From Pseudomonas siliginis (GTDB lineage: Bacteria; Pseudomonadota; Gammaproteobacteria; Pseudomonadales; Pseudomonadaceae), in the NCBI RefSeq assembly GCF_019145195.1, contig NZ_JAHSTW010000002.1, positions 558,001 through 622,000 of the forward strand: DNA of 64,000 nucleotides, read 5' to 3'. The position numbers and the translations under genes were made by a program. The notes under the pieces were generated by a model. The model was not told the origin of the DNA. It ran no database searches and saw only the letters and a program-made list of their open reading frames with translations. Below, piece by piece: positions 37,256-46,030 of this stretch (position 1 is its first letter; each line of letters starts with the position of its first letter).

Positions 37256-38152
37256 ATGAATGCTCTTACTCTCCCGGATATCGCCGCCCAATCTGCGCGC
37301 CAGGCACTGCCACTCGATTGGGTAGGCATGCGTGGGATTGCCCTACCCGTTGTGCTTGAAGGCCAACGCCTGAGCGCCAGAGTCGACGCTGGCGTGAGTC
37401 TCGATGATGGTGAAGCGCGCGGGATCCACATGTCGCGATTGTATTTGGCACTCGAAGCGCTCGAACAGCGGAGCCTTTCTCCCGCTCTATTGCATCAGGT
37501 ACTCACGTGTTTTCTGACAAGCCATCAAGGTCTATCCGACTGCGCATATCTGAATATTCACACTGACTTGTTGCTGAAACGACCCGCGTTGGTCAGCCCC
37601 CTGGCCGGCTGGAAATCCTATGCGGCGTCCATTTCAGCGAGCCTGAAACAGCAAATGTTCCACGTGGAACTAAAAATTGCACTGCCCTATTCCTCGACAT
37701 GCCCCTGCTCGGCAGCCTTGGCAAGGCAATTGATCCAACAGCAATTCGTCGACGATTTCGCCAACAAGGCTCTGCAACACGCAGATGTTTTGGCATGGCT
37801 TGGCTCAACCAAAGGGATCGTAGCGACACCGCATAGCCAGCGCAGCTATGCGCAACTGCACCTGCATCTCGACAATTTCATCGACGAGCTACCGCTGACC
37901 GCGATCATCGATGACGCTGAAGCGGCCCTCGGCACGGCCGTGCAGACCGCAGTAAAGCGCCCCGACGAGCAAGCCTTCGCACTCGCCAATGGGCAAAACC
38001 TGATGTTCTGCGAAGACGCCGCGCGGCGCCTCAATCTGGCACTGCAGCGCACGCCCGGCATCAACCGATTGCATATCCGCGTGATCCACGCCGAGAGCCT
38101 GCATGCCCATGATGCCGTTGCCGAAAGCAGCTGGCAGCGGGAGCAAATATGA
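37256..38152 (+). CDS. folE2: GTP cyclohydrolase I, FolE2 (type IB)
   Basis: 298 residues of the FolE2 family: 'LDWVGMRGIALPVVL', 'GIHMSRLYLALE', and the metal-binding 'YSSTCPCSAALA' (Cys149, Cys151). It makes dihydroneopterin triphosphate for folate synthesis and, unlike the zinc-dependent FolE, can use Mn or Fe, so it is deployed when zinc is scarce. A Zur-type box precedes it. Its stop overlaps the start of an ABC-transporter ATPase (ATGA), tying zinc sparing to metal uptake in one transcript. A perfect parS palindrome is embedded at codons for residues ~134-138. Confidence 0.95.
   Translation: MNALTLPDIAAQSARQALPLDWVGMRGIALPVVLEGQRLSARVDAGVSLDDGEARGIHMSRLYLALEALEQRSLSPALLHQVLTCFLTSHQGLSDCAYLNIHTDLLLKRPALVSPLAGWKSYAASISASLKQQMFHVELKIALPYSSTCPCSAALARQLIQQQFVDDFANKALQHADVLAWLGSTKGIVATPHSQRSYAQLHLHLDNFIDELPLTAIIDDAEAALGTAVQTAVKRPDEQAFALANGQNLMFCEDAARRLNLALQRTPGINRLHIRVIHAESLHAHDAVAESSWQREQI
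37656..37671. other. parS site (ParB-binding palindrome) 1
   Basis: TGTTCCACGTGGAACT contains the perfect 14-bp palindrome GTTCCACGTGGAAC, the Pseudomonas parS core. It lies inside folE2, where it encodes MFHVEL. Confidence 0.9.
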
Positions 38153-38817
38153 TCCGCTGCCAATCACTGGCCTGGGGCGCTCCCGGTCAACCGCTGACGA
38201 CGCCTCTGAGTCTTGAGTTCGAGAGCGCCAGCCTGACCGCCATCATCGGCGCCAACGGCTGCGGCAAAAGCAGCCTGCTAAAGGTCATCGCCGGATTGCA
38301 GAAGCCCCTCGCTGGCAAAGTGGAAATGGCTGTTCCACGTCAAAGCGGAATTTCCTTCCTGCCGCAACAACAGCACCTTGATCGCCAGTTCCCAATCAGC
38401 CTGGAAGAACTCATCGCCGCAGGTTTCTGGGGCCGTCGGCTGTCGACGCAACTGCGCACGCAGCGACTGAAAAACGCACTGGAAGACTGGCACCTGAGTG
38501 GACTCGAACAGCGTCCGTTGATGGCCCTGTCCGGCGGTGAGCTACAACGTGCCCTGCTCTCGCGACTGAGCCTTGCTGATGCCCCGGTGCTGTTGCTGGA
38601 CGAACCGCACGCCGCACTCGACGAACTCGGCCAGCAATTGCTCTGGCAGCACATTCACCACTGGCACGCCGAGGGCCGGACACTGCTTGTGGTCTGCCAT
38701 GACCTGGCGGCTGTCCGCCAACACATTCCGGATACCCTGCTGATCAAAAACGGCCACTGCGTGTACGGAACCAGTCGGGAACTAATCCAGCCGACAGCGC
38801 GCATGCAGGTGGCCTGA
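38149..38817 (+). CDS. Metal ABC transporter ATP-binding protein
   Basis: 222 residues. Walker A 'IIGANGCGKSSLLKVIAG' (~28-45), Q-loop 'ISFLPQQQHLDRQFPIS', signature 'ALSGGELQRALLSRLSL', Walker B 'APVLLLDEPHAALDELG', H-loop 'LLVVCHDLAAV'. It belongs to the ZnuC/MntB-type family that energises uptake of divalent metals. It overlaps folE2 upstream and the permease gene downstream (TGATG), so the four genes from folE2 form one tightly coupled unit. Confidence 0.92.
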   Translation: MIRCQSLAWGAPGQPLTTPLSLEFESASLTAIIGANGCGKSSLLKVIAGLQKPLAGKVEMAVPRQSGISFLPQQQHLDRQFPISLEELIAAGFWGRRLSTQLRTQRLKNALEDWHLSGLEQRPLMALSGGELQRALLSRLSLADAPVLLLDEPHAALDELGQQLLWQHIHHWHAEGRTLLVVCHDLAAVRQHIPDTLLIKNGHCVYGTSRELIQPTARMQVA

Positions 38818-39686
38818 TGCTCGCCACCCTCAGCCATTTCTGGCAGCCGTTCAGCGAATTCGTGTTCATGCGCCGCGCCCTGCTCGGTGGCCTGGTGCTG
38901 GCATGCAGTACGGCGCCCTTGGGTGTTTTTCTGATACTCAGGCGTATGAGTTTGATCGGTGACGCTGTCGCCCACGGCATCCTTCCCGGCGCTGCATTGG
39001 GATTCTGGTTTGCCGGTTTGAGTCTTCCCGCACTCACCCTCGGTGGCTTGGGAGCCGGTCTGAGCATGGCCGGACTTGCGGCCTGGATCACCCGGCGAAC
39101 GGGGTTGCGAGAAGATGCCAGCCTCGCCGCGATCTATCCGATCTCACTGGCCAGCGGCGTTTTGATCCTTGGCATCGCCGGCAAGCGCCTCGACCTTCTG
39201 CACTTGCTGTTCGGCTCAGCGTTGGCCGTAGACGGGCCGACACTGACCGGCATGCTTTGGGTCTCGGCCATCAGCCTCATGGCCATGACGGCAATCTACA
39301 AACCACTCTTGCTGGACACACTTGACCCATTGTTCTTGCGCACCGTCAGCCGTCTCGGGCCTCTGGCCCACGGTGTGTTTCTTACCCTCGTCGTACTGAA
39401 TCTGGTGATCGGTTTTCAGGCCATCGGCGCGCTGATGGTAGTGGGACTGATGATGCTTCCGGCTGCCGCGTCGAGATTCTGGAGTCGTCGTCTGCCGATA
39501 CTGATTGCTGTCGCCGCCGTCATGGGCTGCGTGTCTGTGTGGCTGGGCTTGCTGCTGTCGTTTTACTACTCGCTGCCCAGCGGCCCGGCCATCGTCCTGG
39601 TCGCGGGGGTCGGCTATCTGCTGTCGGTGGTGTTCGGACCGGTTCACGGTTTGCTGCGCCGCCCGCCTTTACTCACATCCCAATGA
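38817..39686 (+). CDS. Metal ABC transporter permease (ZnuB/MntC type)
   Basis: 289 residues, about eight hydrophobic helices of the ABC-3 permease family: 'FMRRALLGGLVLACSTAPLGVFLILRRMSLIGDAVAHGILPGAALGFW' at the N-terminus, 'SLAAIYPISLASGVLI', 'LGPLAHGVFLTLVVLNLVIGFQAIGALMVVGLMMLPAAASRF'. An inner-membrane channel for Zn or Mn import. It overlaps the genes on both sides by one to four bases. Confidence 0.92.
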   Translation: MLATLSHFWQPFSEFVFMRRALLGGLVLACSTAPLGVFLILRRMSLIGDAVAHGILPGAALGFWFAGLSLPALTLGGLGAGLSMAGLAAWITRRTGLREDASLAAIYPISLASGVLILGIAGKRLDLLHLLFGSALAVDGPTLTGMLWVSAISLMAMTAIYKPLLLDTLDPLFLRTVSRLGPLAHGVFLTLVVLNLVIGFQAIGALMVVGLMMLPAAASRFWSRRLPILIAVAAVMGCVSVWLGLLLSFYYSLPSGPAIVLVAGVGYLLSVVFGPVHGLLRRPPLLTSQ

Positions 39687-39697
39687 GGTGTTTCCCG

Positions 39698-40573
39698 ATG
39701 CGCGCTCTACTCGTGCTGTTCAGCCTGATGCTGTCGATGTCCTTGTCGGCCGCCGAAAAACTGCCGGTGGTCACCAGCTTCAGCATCCTCGCCGACATGG
39801 TTCATCAGGTCGGCGGCGAGCACGTTGAGATCACCAACATGGTCGGCGCGGATGCCGATGCGCACACCTACGAGCCGACCCCGGATGACGCCAAGGCGCT
39901 GCTCAAAGCCAAAGTGATCATCAAGAACGGCCTCGGTTTCGAACCTTGGCTGGATCGCCTGGTGACCAGCACCGACAGCAAGGCAACGGTGATCAGTGCC
40001 AGTCGCGGGGTGATTCCACGTTCGCTCGATGAAGACGGCGAGACCGTTGCGGATCCTCACGCCTGGCACAATCTGGCGAACGCCGAGTTGTACGTCGCCA
40101 ACATTACCAAGGCGCTGATCGCCGCCGACCCGGGCAACAAGGCTGACTACGAGCGCAACAGCCAGACCTACCTCAAGCAGATCTATGCCCTGCTCGCCGA
40201 AGCCAAAAACAAACTCGGCGCGCTGCCGCCGGGCAATCGCAAGATCGTCACCAGCCACGATGCTTTTGGCTATCTGGGTCAGGCTTATGGCATCGACTTT
40301 ATCGCGCCACAGGGTTTGTCCACCGAACGCGAACCCTCCGCCGCCGAAGTCGCTGCGTTGATCAGGCAGATTCGCCAGGCCAAGGTCAAAGCGGTGTTCA
40401 TGGAAAACATCAAGGACGCGCGCCTGCTAAAGCAGATCGCGGATGAAAGCGGCGCGCACATTGGCGGCACGCTGTACTCGGATGCGCTGGCGGCGAGTGG
40501 ACCGGCGAGCACCTTTACCGGGCTGTTCGAATACAACCTCAATACGTTGTACAAGGCGTTGAGTCAGCCATGA
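39698..40573 (+). CDS. Metal ABC transporter substrate-binding protein (ZnuA/TroA family)
   Basis: 291 residues: signal peptide (1-18), then the cluster A-I fold. Likely metal ligands are His56 ('ADAHTYEP'), His121 ('ADPHAWHN'), the Glu around 210-212 ('STEREPS') and Asp262 ('LYSDAL'). This His-His-Glu-Asp set is that of PsaA/TroA rather than classic ZnuA, and the His-rich loop of ZnuA is absent. The Zur-type context argues for zinc, the ligands leave manganese open. ATG 39698 is preferred because GAGG precedes it; an in-frame ATG at 39683 overlaps the permease stop. Confidence 0.9.
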   Translation: MRALLVLFSLMLSMSLSAAEKLPVVTSFSILADMVHQVGGEHVEITNMVGADADAHTYEPTPDDAKALLKAKVIIKNGLGFEPWLDRLVTSTDSKATVISASRGVIPRSLDEDGETVADPHAWHNLANAELYVANITKALIAADPGNKADYERNSQTYLKQIYALLAEAKNKLGALPPGNRKIVTSHDAFGYLGQAYGIDFIAPQGLSTEREPSAAEVAALIRQIRQAKVKAVFMENIKDARLLKQIADESGAHIGGTLYSDALAASGPASTFTGLFEYNLNTLYKALSQP

Positions 40574-40594
40574 CTTGAGGTGTACTTCCGATCT

Positions 40595-40650
40595 ATTCGC
40601 GAGCAGGCTCGCTCCCACAGTTGGAATGGGTTCCAGCTGTGGGAGTCGGA
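40595..40650. repeat. Tail-to-tail REP pair, second unit decayed
   Basis: ATTCGCGAGCAGGCTCGCTC, spacer TTGGAATGGGTTCC, then GTGGGAGTCGGAGG in which the REP core is lost. Between convergent genes. Confidence 0.8.
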
Positions 40651-40654
40651 GGTT

Positions 40655-41173
40655 TTAAGCGCGGGGTTTTACCGTGCCGCAATCCTGACCCAGCCACACC
40701 GCACGGGTTTCCAGACTGCCCTTCTGGTTGATGCCGATGGCGTTGAAGGTGCCATTGGCAACGGTGGTGAATTCGCGGTCACTGAGGAATGTCGCCACGC
40801 CTGTGCCTTGGGCTTTCGGGCAGCTGAAGCGGAATTTCCACTGGTTGCCGGTGCGCTCGGTGATCTGCTGCTTGCAGCCCGATTGCGGGTCGGCCAGCGG
40901 GATGTCGTTGGTCGCCACCTGCTGCGGCGTCAGGCAGGCACGGATGCCTTGGCCGCCGATGTTGATGCCGTTCTTCTCCAGCGCCGCCCGCTGCTGCGGG
41001 GTGATCTGGCCTTGGATCTGGCCAAGGATCGATTGCACATCCATGGCCTGATCATCGACCTTCAGATTACTCGAGGACATTTCCCACAACCCCGGCTGCA
41101 GCATTTGCGCCTGCGCAACCACCGGCAATGCCAAACCCAGGCCCAGCGCCAAACCCAGCAGACGAACGTTCAT
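40655..41173 (-). CDS. DUF3617 periplasmic protein
   Basis: 172 residues with a signal peptide (first 22 residues, 'LLGLALGLGLALPVVAQAQ') and the DUF3617 pattern 'LQPGLWEMSSSNLKVDDQAMDVQSILGQIQGQITPQQRAALEKNGI'. Later 'RACLTPQQVA', 'SGCKQQI' and 'FRFSCPKAQGTG' place conserved cysteines. Exported to the periplasm; role unknown. It is divergent from the cardiolipin synthase gene. Confidence 0.85.
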   Translation of the reverse strand: MNVRLLGLALGLGLALPVVAQAQMLQPGLWEMSSSNLKVDDQAMDVQSILGQIQGQITPQQRAALEKNGINIGGQGIRACLTPQQVATNDIPLADPQSGCKQQITERTGNQWKFRFSCPKAQGTGVATFLSDREFTTVANGTFNAIGINQKGSLETRAVWLGQDCGTVKPRA

Positions 41174-41304
41174 CGAGAAACTCCTGATCAGTTGTGGCCG
41201 TTAGACGCCGGCCGGTTGCGTCGGTTCATGCACCGATTAAATAGAGACATTCGCCGCAGAACATGGTCTGTTAAGCATTGCATCTCACGGAGCAAGGCTG
41301 CCCC

Positions 41305-42744
41305 ATGGATTTTTTCGGACCGCACATTTTCGGTTACCTGATCGCCCTGTTGCACACACTCGGTTCGATCGCTGCGATCCATGCGGTGCTCACCGTGCGC
41401 ACTGCGCAAGGCTCGATCGCTTGGGCATTGTCGCTGATCTTCATTCCCTACCTCACGCTTATTCCGTATCTGGTATTTGGTCGCAGCACCTTCGATGGCT
41501 ACATCAAGGCGCGGCGCCAGGCCAACGAGCAGATGCGCCTGGCCATTTCCGAATTGAACTGGCGCCCGTGGGTGGAAGAAGCCCTCGCCGCTCGCGCTTC
41601 GAGTGCCTATGCCTCATTGCGCGCGATGCCGAAACTGGGGCGCATGCCGTGCCTGGCGAACAACGAGGTGCAACTGCTGGTGAACGGCACCGCGACCTTC
41701 GATGCGATTTTCCAGGCGATCGCACAAGCGAAGGAAGCCGTGCTGATCCAGTTCTTCATCATCCACGACGATCGGCTCGGCCAGCGCCTGCGTGATTTGC
41801 TTTTGCAGAAAGCCGCCGAAGGCGTATCAATTCATTTGCTCTACGACCGCATCGGCAGCCATGCCCTGCCCCATCATTACGTGCAGGCGCTGCGTGACGC
41901 CGGCGTCGAGGTCAAAGCCTTTGCCACGCGCAGCGGCTGGCTCAACCGCTTTCAGGTCAACTTTCGCAACCACCGCAAAATCGTTGTAGTCGATGGCGTA
42001 GTCGGCTTTGTCGGCGGGCATAACGTCGGCGATGAATACATGGGTGAGAAGCCACCATTGGCGCCGTGGCGTGACACCCACGTCAAAGTCCGCGGGCCGG
42101 TGGTGGCTTGCATGCAGGAATCGTTCGCGGAAGACTGGTTCTGGGCTGCTCGCACTCTGCCGCCGTTGATCCTTCCGGATACGTACCCGGAGGATGGCGT
42201 GCTTTGCCAATTGCTCGCCAGCGGCCCGGCGGATGCCTACGAAACCTGCTCGCTGTTTTTCGTCGAAGCCATTCACGCAGCAACGCAACGCGTATGGATC
42301 ACCAGCCCTTACTTTGTCCCGGACGAAGCGGTGTTCGCGGCATTGAGGCTGGCAGTTTTGCGTGGTGTCGATGTGCGCCTGCTGTTGCCGTCGCGGCCTG
42401 ATCATCGCATCGTCTATGCGGCGTCCAGCCTGTATGCCTTTGAGGCGGTGCGTGCCGGCGTTCGGGTGTTCCGCTATCGACCGGGTTTTCTGCATCAGAA
42501 AGTGGTGTTGATCGACAGCGAAATCAGCGCCATCGGCAGCGCCAATCTGGACAATCGCTCATTCCGCCTGAATTTCGAAGTGATGTTGCTGACCGTCGAC
42601 AGCGAGTTCGCCGCCGCTGTGGAACAAATGCTCAACGACGATTTCGCCCTGGCCGATGAAGTGGCCAAAGAAGAAAGCCGGGAGATCCACCGCCTGCAAC
42701 AGGTCGGCATGCGGATCGCCCGGCTGATTTCGCCGATACTCTGA
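41305..42744 (+). CDS. cls: Cardiolipin synthase (phospholipase D type)
   Basis: 479 residues from ATG 41305. Two N-terminal membrane helices ('[21 protein letters not shown]', '[22 protein letters not shown]') precede two HKD catalytic motifs: '[17 protein letters not shown]' (His223) and '[23 protein letters not shown]' (His397). The enzyme condenses phosphatidylglycerol to cardiolipin at the inner membrane. It is convergent with cfa, ten bases apart, giving two phospholipid-modifying genes side by side. Confidence 0.94.
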   Translation: MDFFGPHIFGYLIALLHTLGSIAAIHAVLTVRTAQGSIAWALSLIFIPYLTLIPYLVFGRSTFDGYIKARRQANEQMRLAISELNWRPWVEEALAARASSAYASLRAMPKLGRMPCLANNEVQLLVNGTATFDAIFQAIAQAKEAVLIQFFIIHDDRLGQRLRDLLLQKAAEGVSIHLLYDRIGSHALPHHYVQALRDAGVEVKAFATRSGWLNRFQVNFRNHRKIVVVDGVVGFVGGHNVGDEYMGEKPPLAPWRDTHVKVRGPVVACMQESFAEDWFWAARTLPPLILPDTYPEDGVLCQLLASGPADAYETCSLFFVEAIHAATQRVWITSPYFVPDEAVFAALRLAVLRGVDVRLLLPSRPDHRIVYAASSLYAFEAVRAGVRVFRYRPGFLHQKVVLIDSEISAIGSANLDNRSFRLNFEVMLLTVDSEFAAAVEQMLNDDFALADEVAKEESREIHRLQQVGMRIARLISPIL

Positions 42745-42754
42745 GCGCCCCGTC

Positions 42755-43942
42755 TCAGGGGTGGTAGATGTCGTCGCGGGTCCAAGGCAGTTCGTGGCTG
42801 CCATCCGGATGCGCTTTCACAGCGAGGATCTGATGCAGATTGATCCAGCCCCGGGCAAAGGCATACGCGCAACCGGCCAGATACAGACGCCAGATACGCA
42901 GTGCCTGCTCAGGCACCAGTTTCGCCGCCGTTTCGAGATTGTCTTCCAATCGTTCGCTCCAATGATCGAGCGTGCGCGCGTAATGCAGACGCAGGCTTTC
43001 GACATCGACGATCTCCAGCCCGGCGTCACTGATCTCGGTAGAGATCATCGCCAGATGCGGTAGCTCGCCGTTGGGGAACACGTATTTTTCGATGAAGTCT
43101 CCAGCACCGCGTCCAACCGGGCGGCCATCGGTGTGTTTGGCGGTGATGCCGTGGTTCATCACCAACCCGCCCTCCTTCACCGCGCCAAACAGCGTTGCGC
43201 AATACTCGGCGAGATTGGCATGACCAACATGTTCGAACATGCCGACGCTGACAACCTTGTCGAAGCGGCCGTCTTGCGGCAAATCGCGGTAGTCGAGCAA
43301 TTGCAGTTCGACCTGATCGTCCAGCCCTTCGGCTTTGACTCGCTCCTGCGCCAGGGCCAATTGTTCCTTGCTCAAGGTAATACCAAACACTTTGACGCCA
43401 AACTCTCGCGCCGCATATCGCGCCAGACCACCCCAACCACAACCGACATCCAGCAGATATTCGCCCGGCTGCAAGCGTAGCTTGCGGCACAGATGGCGGA
43501 ATTTTGCTTGCTGCGCCTGTTCGAGGGTTTCGCTACCGGTTTCGAAATAGGCACAGGAATACGCCATGTCGCTATCCAGCCAGAGCTGGTAGAACGCATT
43601 CGACAGGTCGTAGTGGTAGGAAATGGCCTTGGCGTCAGTGTCCTTGTCGTGATGCGCACGCACCGGCTGACTGTCTTCGTCCTGGTCGAGCAGCGCATTG
43701 CTCAACTCATCGCAAACCCGGATGACCTCGCTGATCGAGCCCTCAAGTTCCAGCTTGCCTTCGACGAACGCCGCACCCAGCGCATCCAGGCTTGGGTGGG
43801 TGAATTGAGTAACCATCTGCGGGTCCTTGACGACGATGGTTACGCTGGGCGTCGGGCCCAGATTGAACTCGTGGCCGTCCCAGAGTCGCAGGCGAAGCGG
43901 TAGCTGCAGATTCTGTAAGGCCGGTGGAAGTTGCGCGAGCAT
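42755..43942 (-). CDS. cfa: Cyclopropane-fatty-acyl-phospholipid synthase
   Basis: 395 residues: N-terminal lipid-binding domain, then a SAM methyltransferase domain with 'ISYHYDLSNAFYQLWLDSDMAYSCAYF', the SAM loop 'LLDVGCGWGGLARYAA' (~165) and 'VVSVGMFEHVGHANL'. It methylenates double bonds of membrane phospholipid acyl chains, usually on entry to stationary phase. ATG 43942 has an A/G-rich leader (GGGGATTTTCC). Alternatively a paralogous unsaturated-lipid methyltransferase, but the residues fit Cfa. Confidence 0.92.
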   Translation of the reverse strand: MLAQLPPALQNLQLPLRLRLWDGHEFNLGPTPSVTIVVKDPQMVTQFTHPSLDALGAAFVEGKLELEGSISEVIRVCDELSNALLDQDEDSQPVRAHHDKDTDAKAISYHYDLSNAFYQLWLDSDMAYSCAYFETGSETLEQAQQAKFRHLCRKLRLQPGEYLLDVGCGWGGLARYAAREFGVKVFGITLSKEQLALAQERVKAEGLDDQVELQLLDYRDLPQDGRFDKVVSVGMFEHVGHANLAEYCATLFGAVKEGGLVMNHGITAKHTDGRPVGRGAGDFIEKYVFPNGELPHLAMISTEISDAGLEIVDVESLRLHYARTLDHWSERLEDNLETAAKLVPEQALRIWRLYLAGCAYAFARGWINLHQILAVKAHPDGSHELPWTRDDIYHP

Positions 43943-44119
43943 GGAAAATCCCCCCTTGTTTCAGACGTCTGATCTGAGGGTAGACCAACCTGGAAAAATA
44001 GCAGGCTATCGATTCGGTCGGCCTTGTCTATCGTGATCGGCACATCGGCTGAACGCCCCAGACGACGCGCCTTACGATAGATGACTGCCTGTGCACTCGG
44101 CGGTTCGATGAATTTTCTT

Positions 44120-46030
44120 TCATTTAGCCTGAGCGTCGAGCCTGAGCAATGGCTCCTGAAAGCGCAGCAAACGTCCGGCGTTGCCCAACACCAACAAGGT
44201 GCTCAGGTTATGCAGCAGCGCCGCGATCATCGCCCCGGCGGCACCCAGCCAACCGAACGCCGCGAAGACTACGATGGCCAGCGTCCAGCCGAGGCCGATA
44301 ATCACGTTGACCTGCAAAGTACGCCGGCACTGACGACTCAAGCGCACGCAAGTACCGAGGCGACGCAGATCGCTGCCGATCAACACGATGTCGGCTGACG
44401 CCAGAGCAATGTCGGCCCCGCCAGCGCCCATCGCCACACCGACCACGCCGGCCTTGAGCGCGAGTGAATCGTTGATGCCGTCGCCTACCACCATCGGACG
44501 AAAGCCGTGATCGATTTCCTTGAGCACGCGATTGAGTTTGTCCTCCGGGAGCGCTTGCGCCTGCACTTCGTTCAGCCCGACTTCCTGCGCCAGGGTTCGC
44601 GCGACGCTCTGGCGATCCCCCGTCAGCAGGAGTTGGCGTCCCAGCCCCAGTTCACGCAATTCGCTCAAGGCAAAGCGCGCTTCGGGTTTGATGCTGTCTG
44701 CTAGCAGCAGCCAGCCGAGGAATTCACCGTTCAAAGCCAGGCCGGCAATCGGGCCATCGTGCTCAGGAACGAGGGTGGTTGTGATGCCCAGTTGCGCGAC
44801 CAACTCTGGACGACCGAGCGCAGCTTCGCCCTGCTCTGTCGTCGCCACTACGCCCAGGCCTTGGCGCTCATGGATGTTGCTCAGAGGCCAATACGCTTCC
44901 TGATCAACCAGCCCAGCGAGTGCCCGGCTCACCGGATGACTGCTTGCCGCGCCAAGACTGGCGGCCAGCACCTGCACTTCTTTGGTGTCCACACTGAGGC
45001 TGTCGATCGACTGCAAACGCAACGTGCCGTACGTCAGCGTGCCGGTCTTGTCGACCACCAGCGAGGTCAGATCGGCGAGTTCTTCGAGGAACGCCGAGCT
45101 GCGAATCAGAATCCCGTGACGCGCGGCGACGGCGACACCGGCAATCGCCGTCGCCGGCGCCGACAGCACCAACGCACACGGACACGCCGCCACCAACACC
45201 GCGAGCATCGCCTGTGCATCATGGGTGACGAACCAGGTCACCGCCGCCAGCAACAAGACCAGCACCATGTAGCTGCCGGCATAGCGTTCGAGCAATCGCG
45301 TGATCGGCGGTTTCGAGCGCTCGGCGTTTTGCATCAGGGCTATGACTTTGCCCAGGGTGGATTCGTCGCCGGTACGGGTGACTTCGACGCGCAGCAATCC
45401 ATCGAGGTTGATCGCGCCGCCGAACACCAGCATGCCGACGCCAGCTTCCACCGGTACCGACTCACCGGTAATCGACGCCGTATCGAGACTCGCTTGGCCG
45501 GACAATACCCGACCGTCCGCCGGCAAACGATCACCGGCCCGCACCTCGACAACATCGCCAGCGCTGAGCGTGCCGTTGTCCACTTCGATGATCGAACCGT
45601 CCGCTTGCAGCTTGCGCGCATGGATGCGGGTCAGCCGGCCAAGCGCATTGATCGCTTCCTGGGAGCCGATCACGCTGCGCTCCTCAAGCACATGGCCGAA
45701 GATCATGATGATCGGCAACAACGCCGCAGTGAGCAGATCACCGGTCGCCCAGGCACCGAGCATGGCCAGCGCGATCAACTGATCGGTGATGCCGTGCAGG
45801 CTCGGGTAACGCAGGCTGTACCACGCCGAACGCATCACCGGAACCGCTACCAGCAACGAGGCGAAACCGAGCAGCAACTGGCTGACACCGGTTTGCTCCG
45901 GGAGTATCCAGCGCCAGACCAGCCCCACACCCAACAGCCCGAGCGCAAGCATCGCCAGGGTCAATTGGCGCGCGGCGCGACGTTGTTCGGCCGAGGACAA
46001 CAGGCCTAGAGCAGCGGTGGTCGCGGTCAT
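44120..46030 (-). CDS. P1B-type heavy-metal-transporting ATPase without N-terminal metal domain
   Basis: 636 residues, short for the family. The N-terminus begins directly with membrane helices; no HMA domain or Cys-x-x-Cys. Catalytic motifs are complete: TGES (188-191), CPC in the transport helix (283-285), DKTGT with phospho-Asp327, SHP (364-366), and 'VVGDGINDSLAL'. The last helix carries 'ALLHNLSTLLVLGNAGRLL' (His607, Asn608), unlike the Asp-Gly of ZntA-type zinc pumps or the Met-Ser-Ser of CopA, so substrate class is uncertain. It is the last gene of a four-gene overlapping operon with three SPFH proteins and a Zur-type box. Confidence 0.9.
   Translation of the reverse strand: MTATTAALGLLSSAEQRRAARQLTLAMLALGLLGVGLVWRWILPEQTGVSQLLLGFASLLVAVPVMRSAWYSLRYPSLHGITDQLIALAMLGAWATGDLLTAALLPIIMIFGHVLEERSVIGSQEAINALGRLTRIHARKLQADGSIIEVDNGTLSAGDVVEVRAGDRLPADGRVLSGQASLDTASITGESVPVEAGVGMLVFGGAINLDGLLRVEVTRTGDESTLGKVIALMQNAERSKPPITRLLERYAGSYMVLVLLLAAVTWFVTHDAQAMLAVLVAACPCALVLSAPATAIAGVAVAARHGILIRSSAFLEELADLTSLVVDKTGTLTYGTLRLQSIDSLSVDTKEVQVLAASLGAASSHPVSRALAGLVDQEAYWPLSNIHERQGLGVVATTEQGEAALGRPELVAQLGITTTLVPEHDGPIAGLALNGEFLGWLLLADSIKPEARFALSELRELGLGRQLLLTGDRQSVARTLAQEVGLNEVQAQALPEDKLNRVLKEIDHGFRPMVVGDGINDSLALKAGVVGVAMGAGGADIALASADIVLIGSDLRRLGTCVRLSRQCRRTLQVNVIIGLGWTLAIVVFAAFGWLGAAGAMIAALLHNLSTLLVLGNAGRLLRFQEPLLRLDAQAK

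Noticed and set aside
38331..38345. Third parS-like sequence TGTTCCACGTCAAAG in the ABC ATPase gene
   Set aside because: Only the left half matches; the right arm is lost, so it is probably coincidence.
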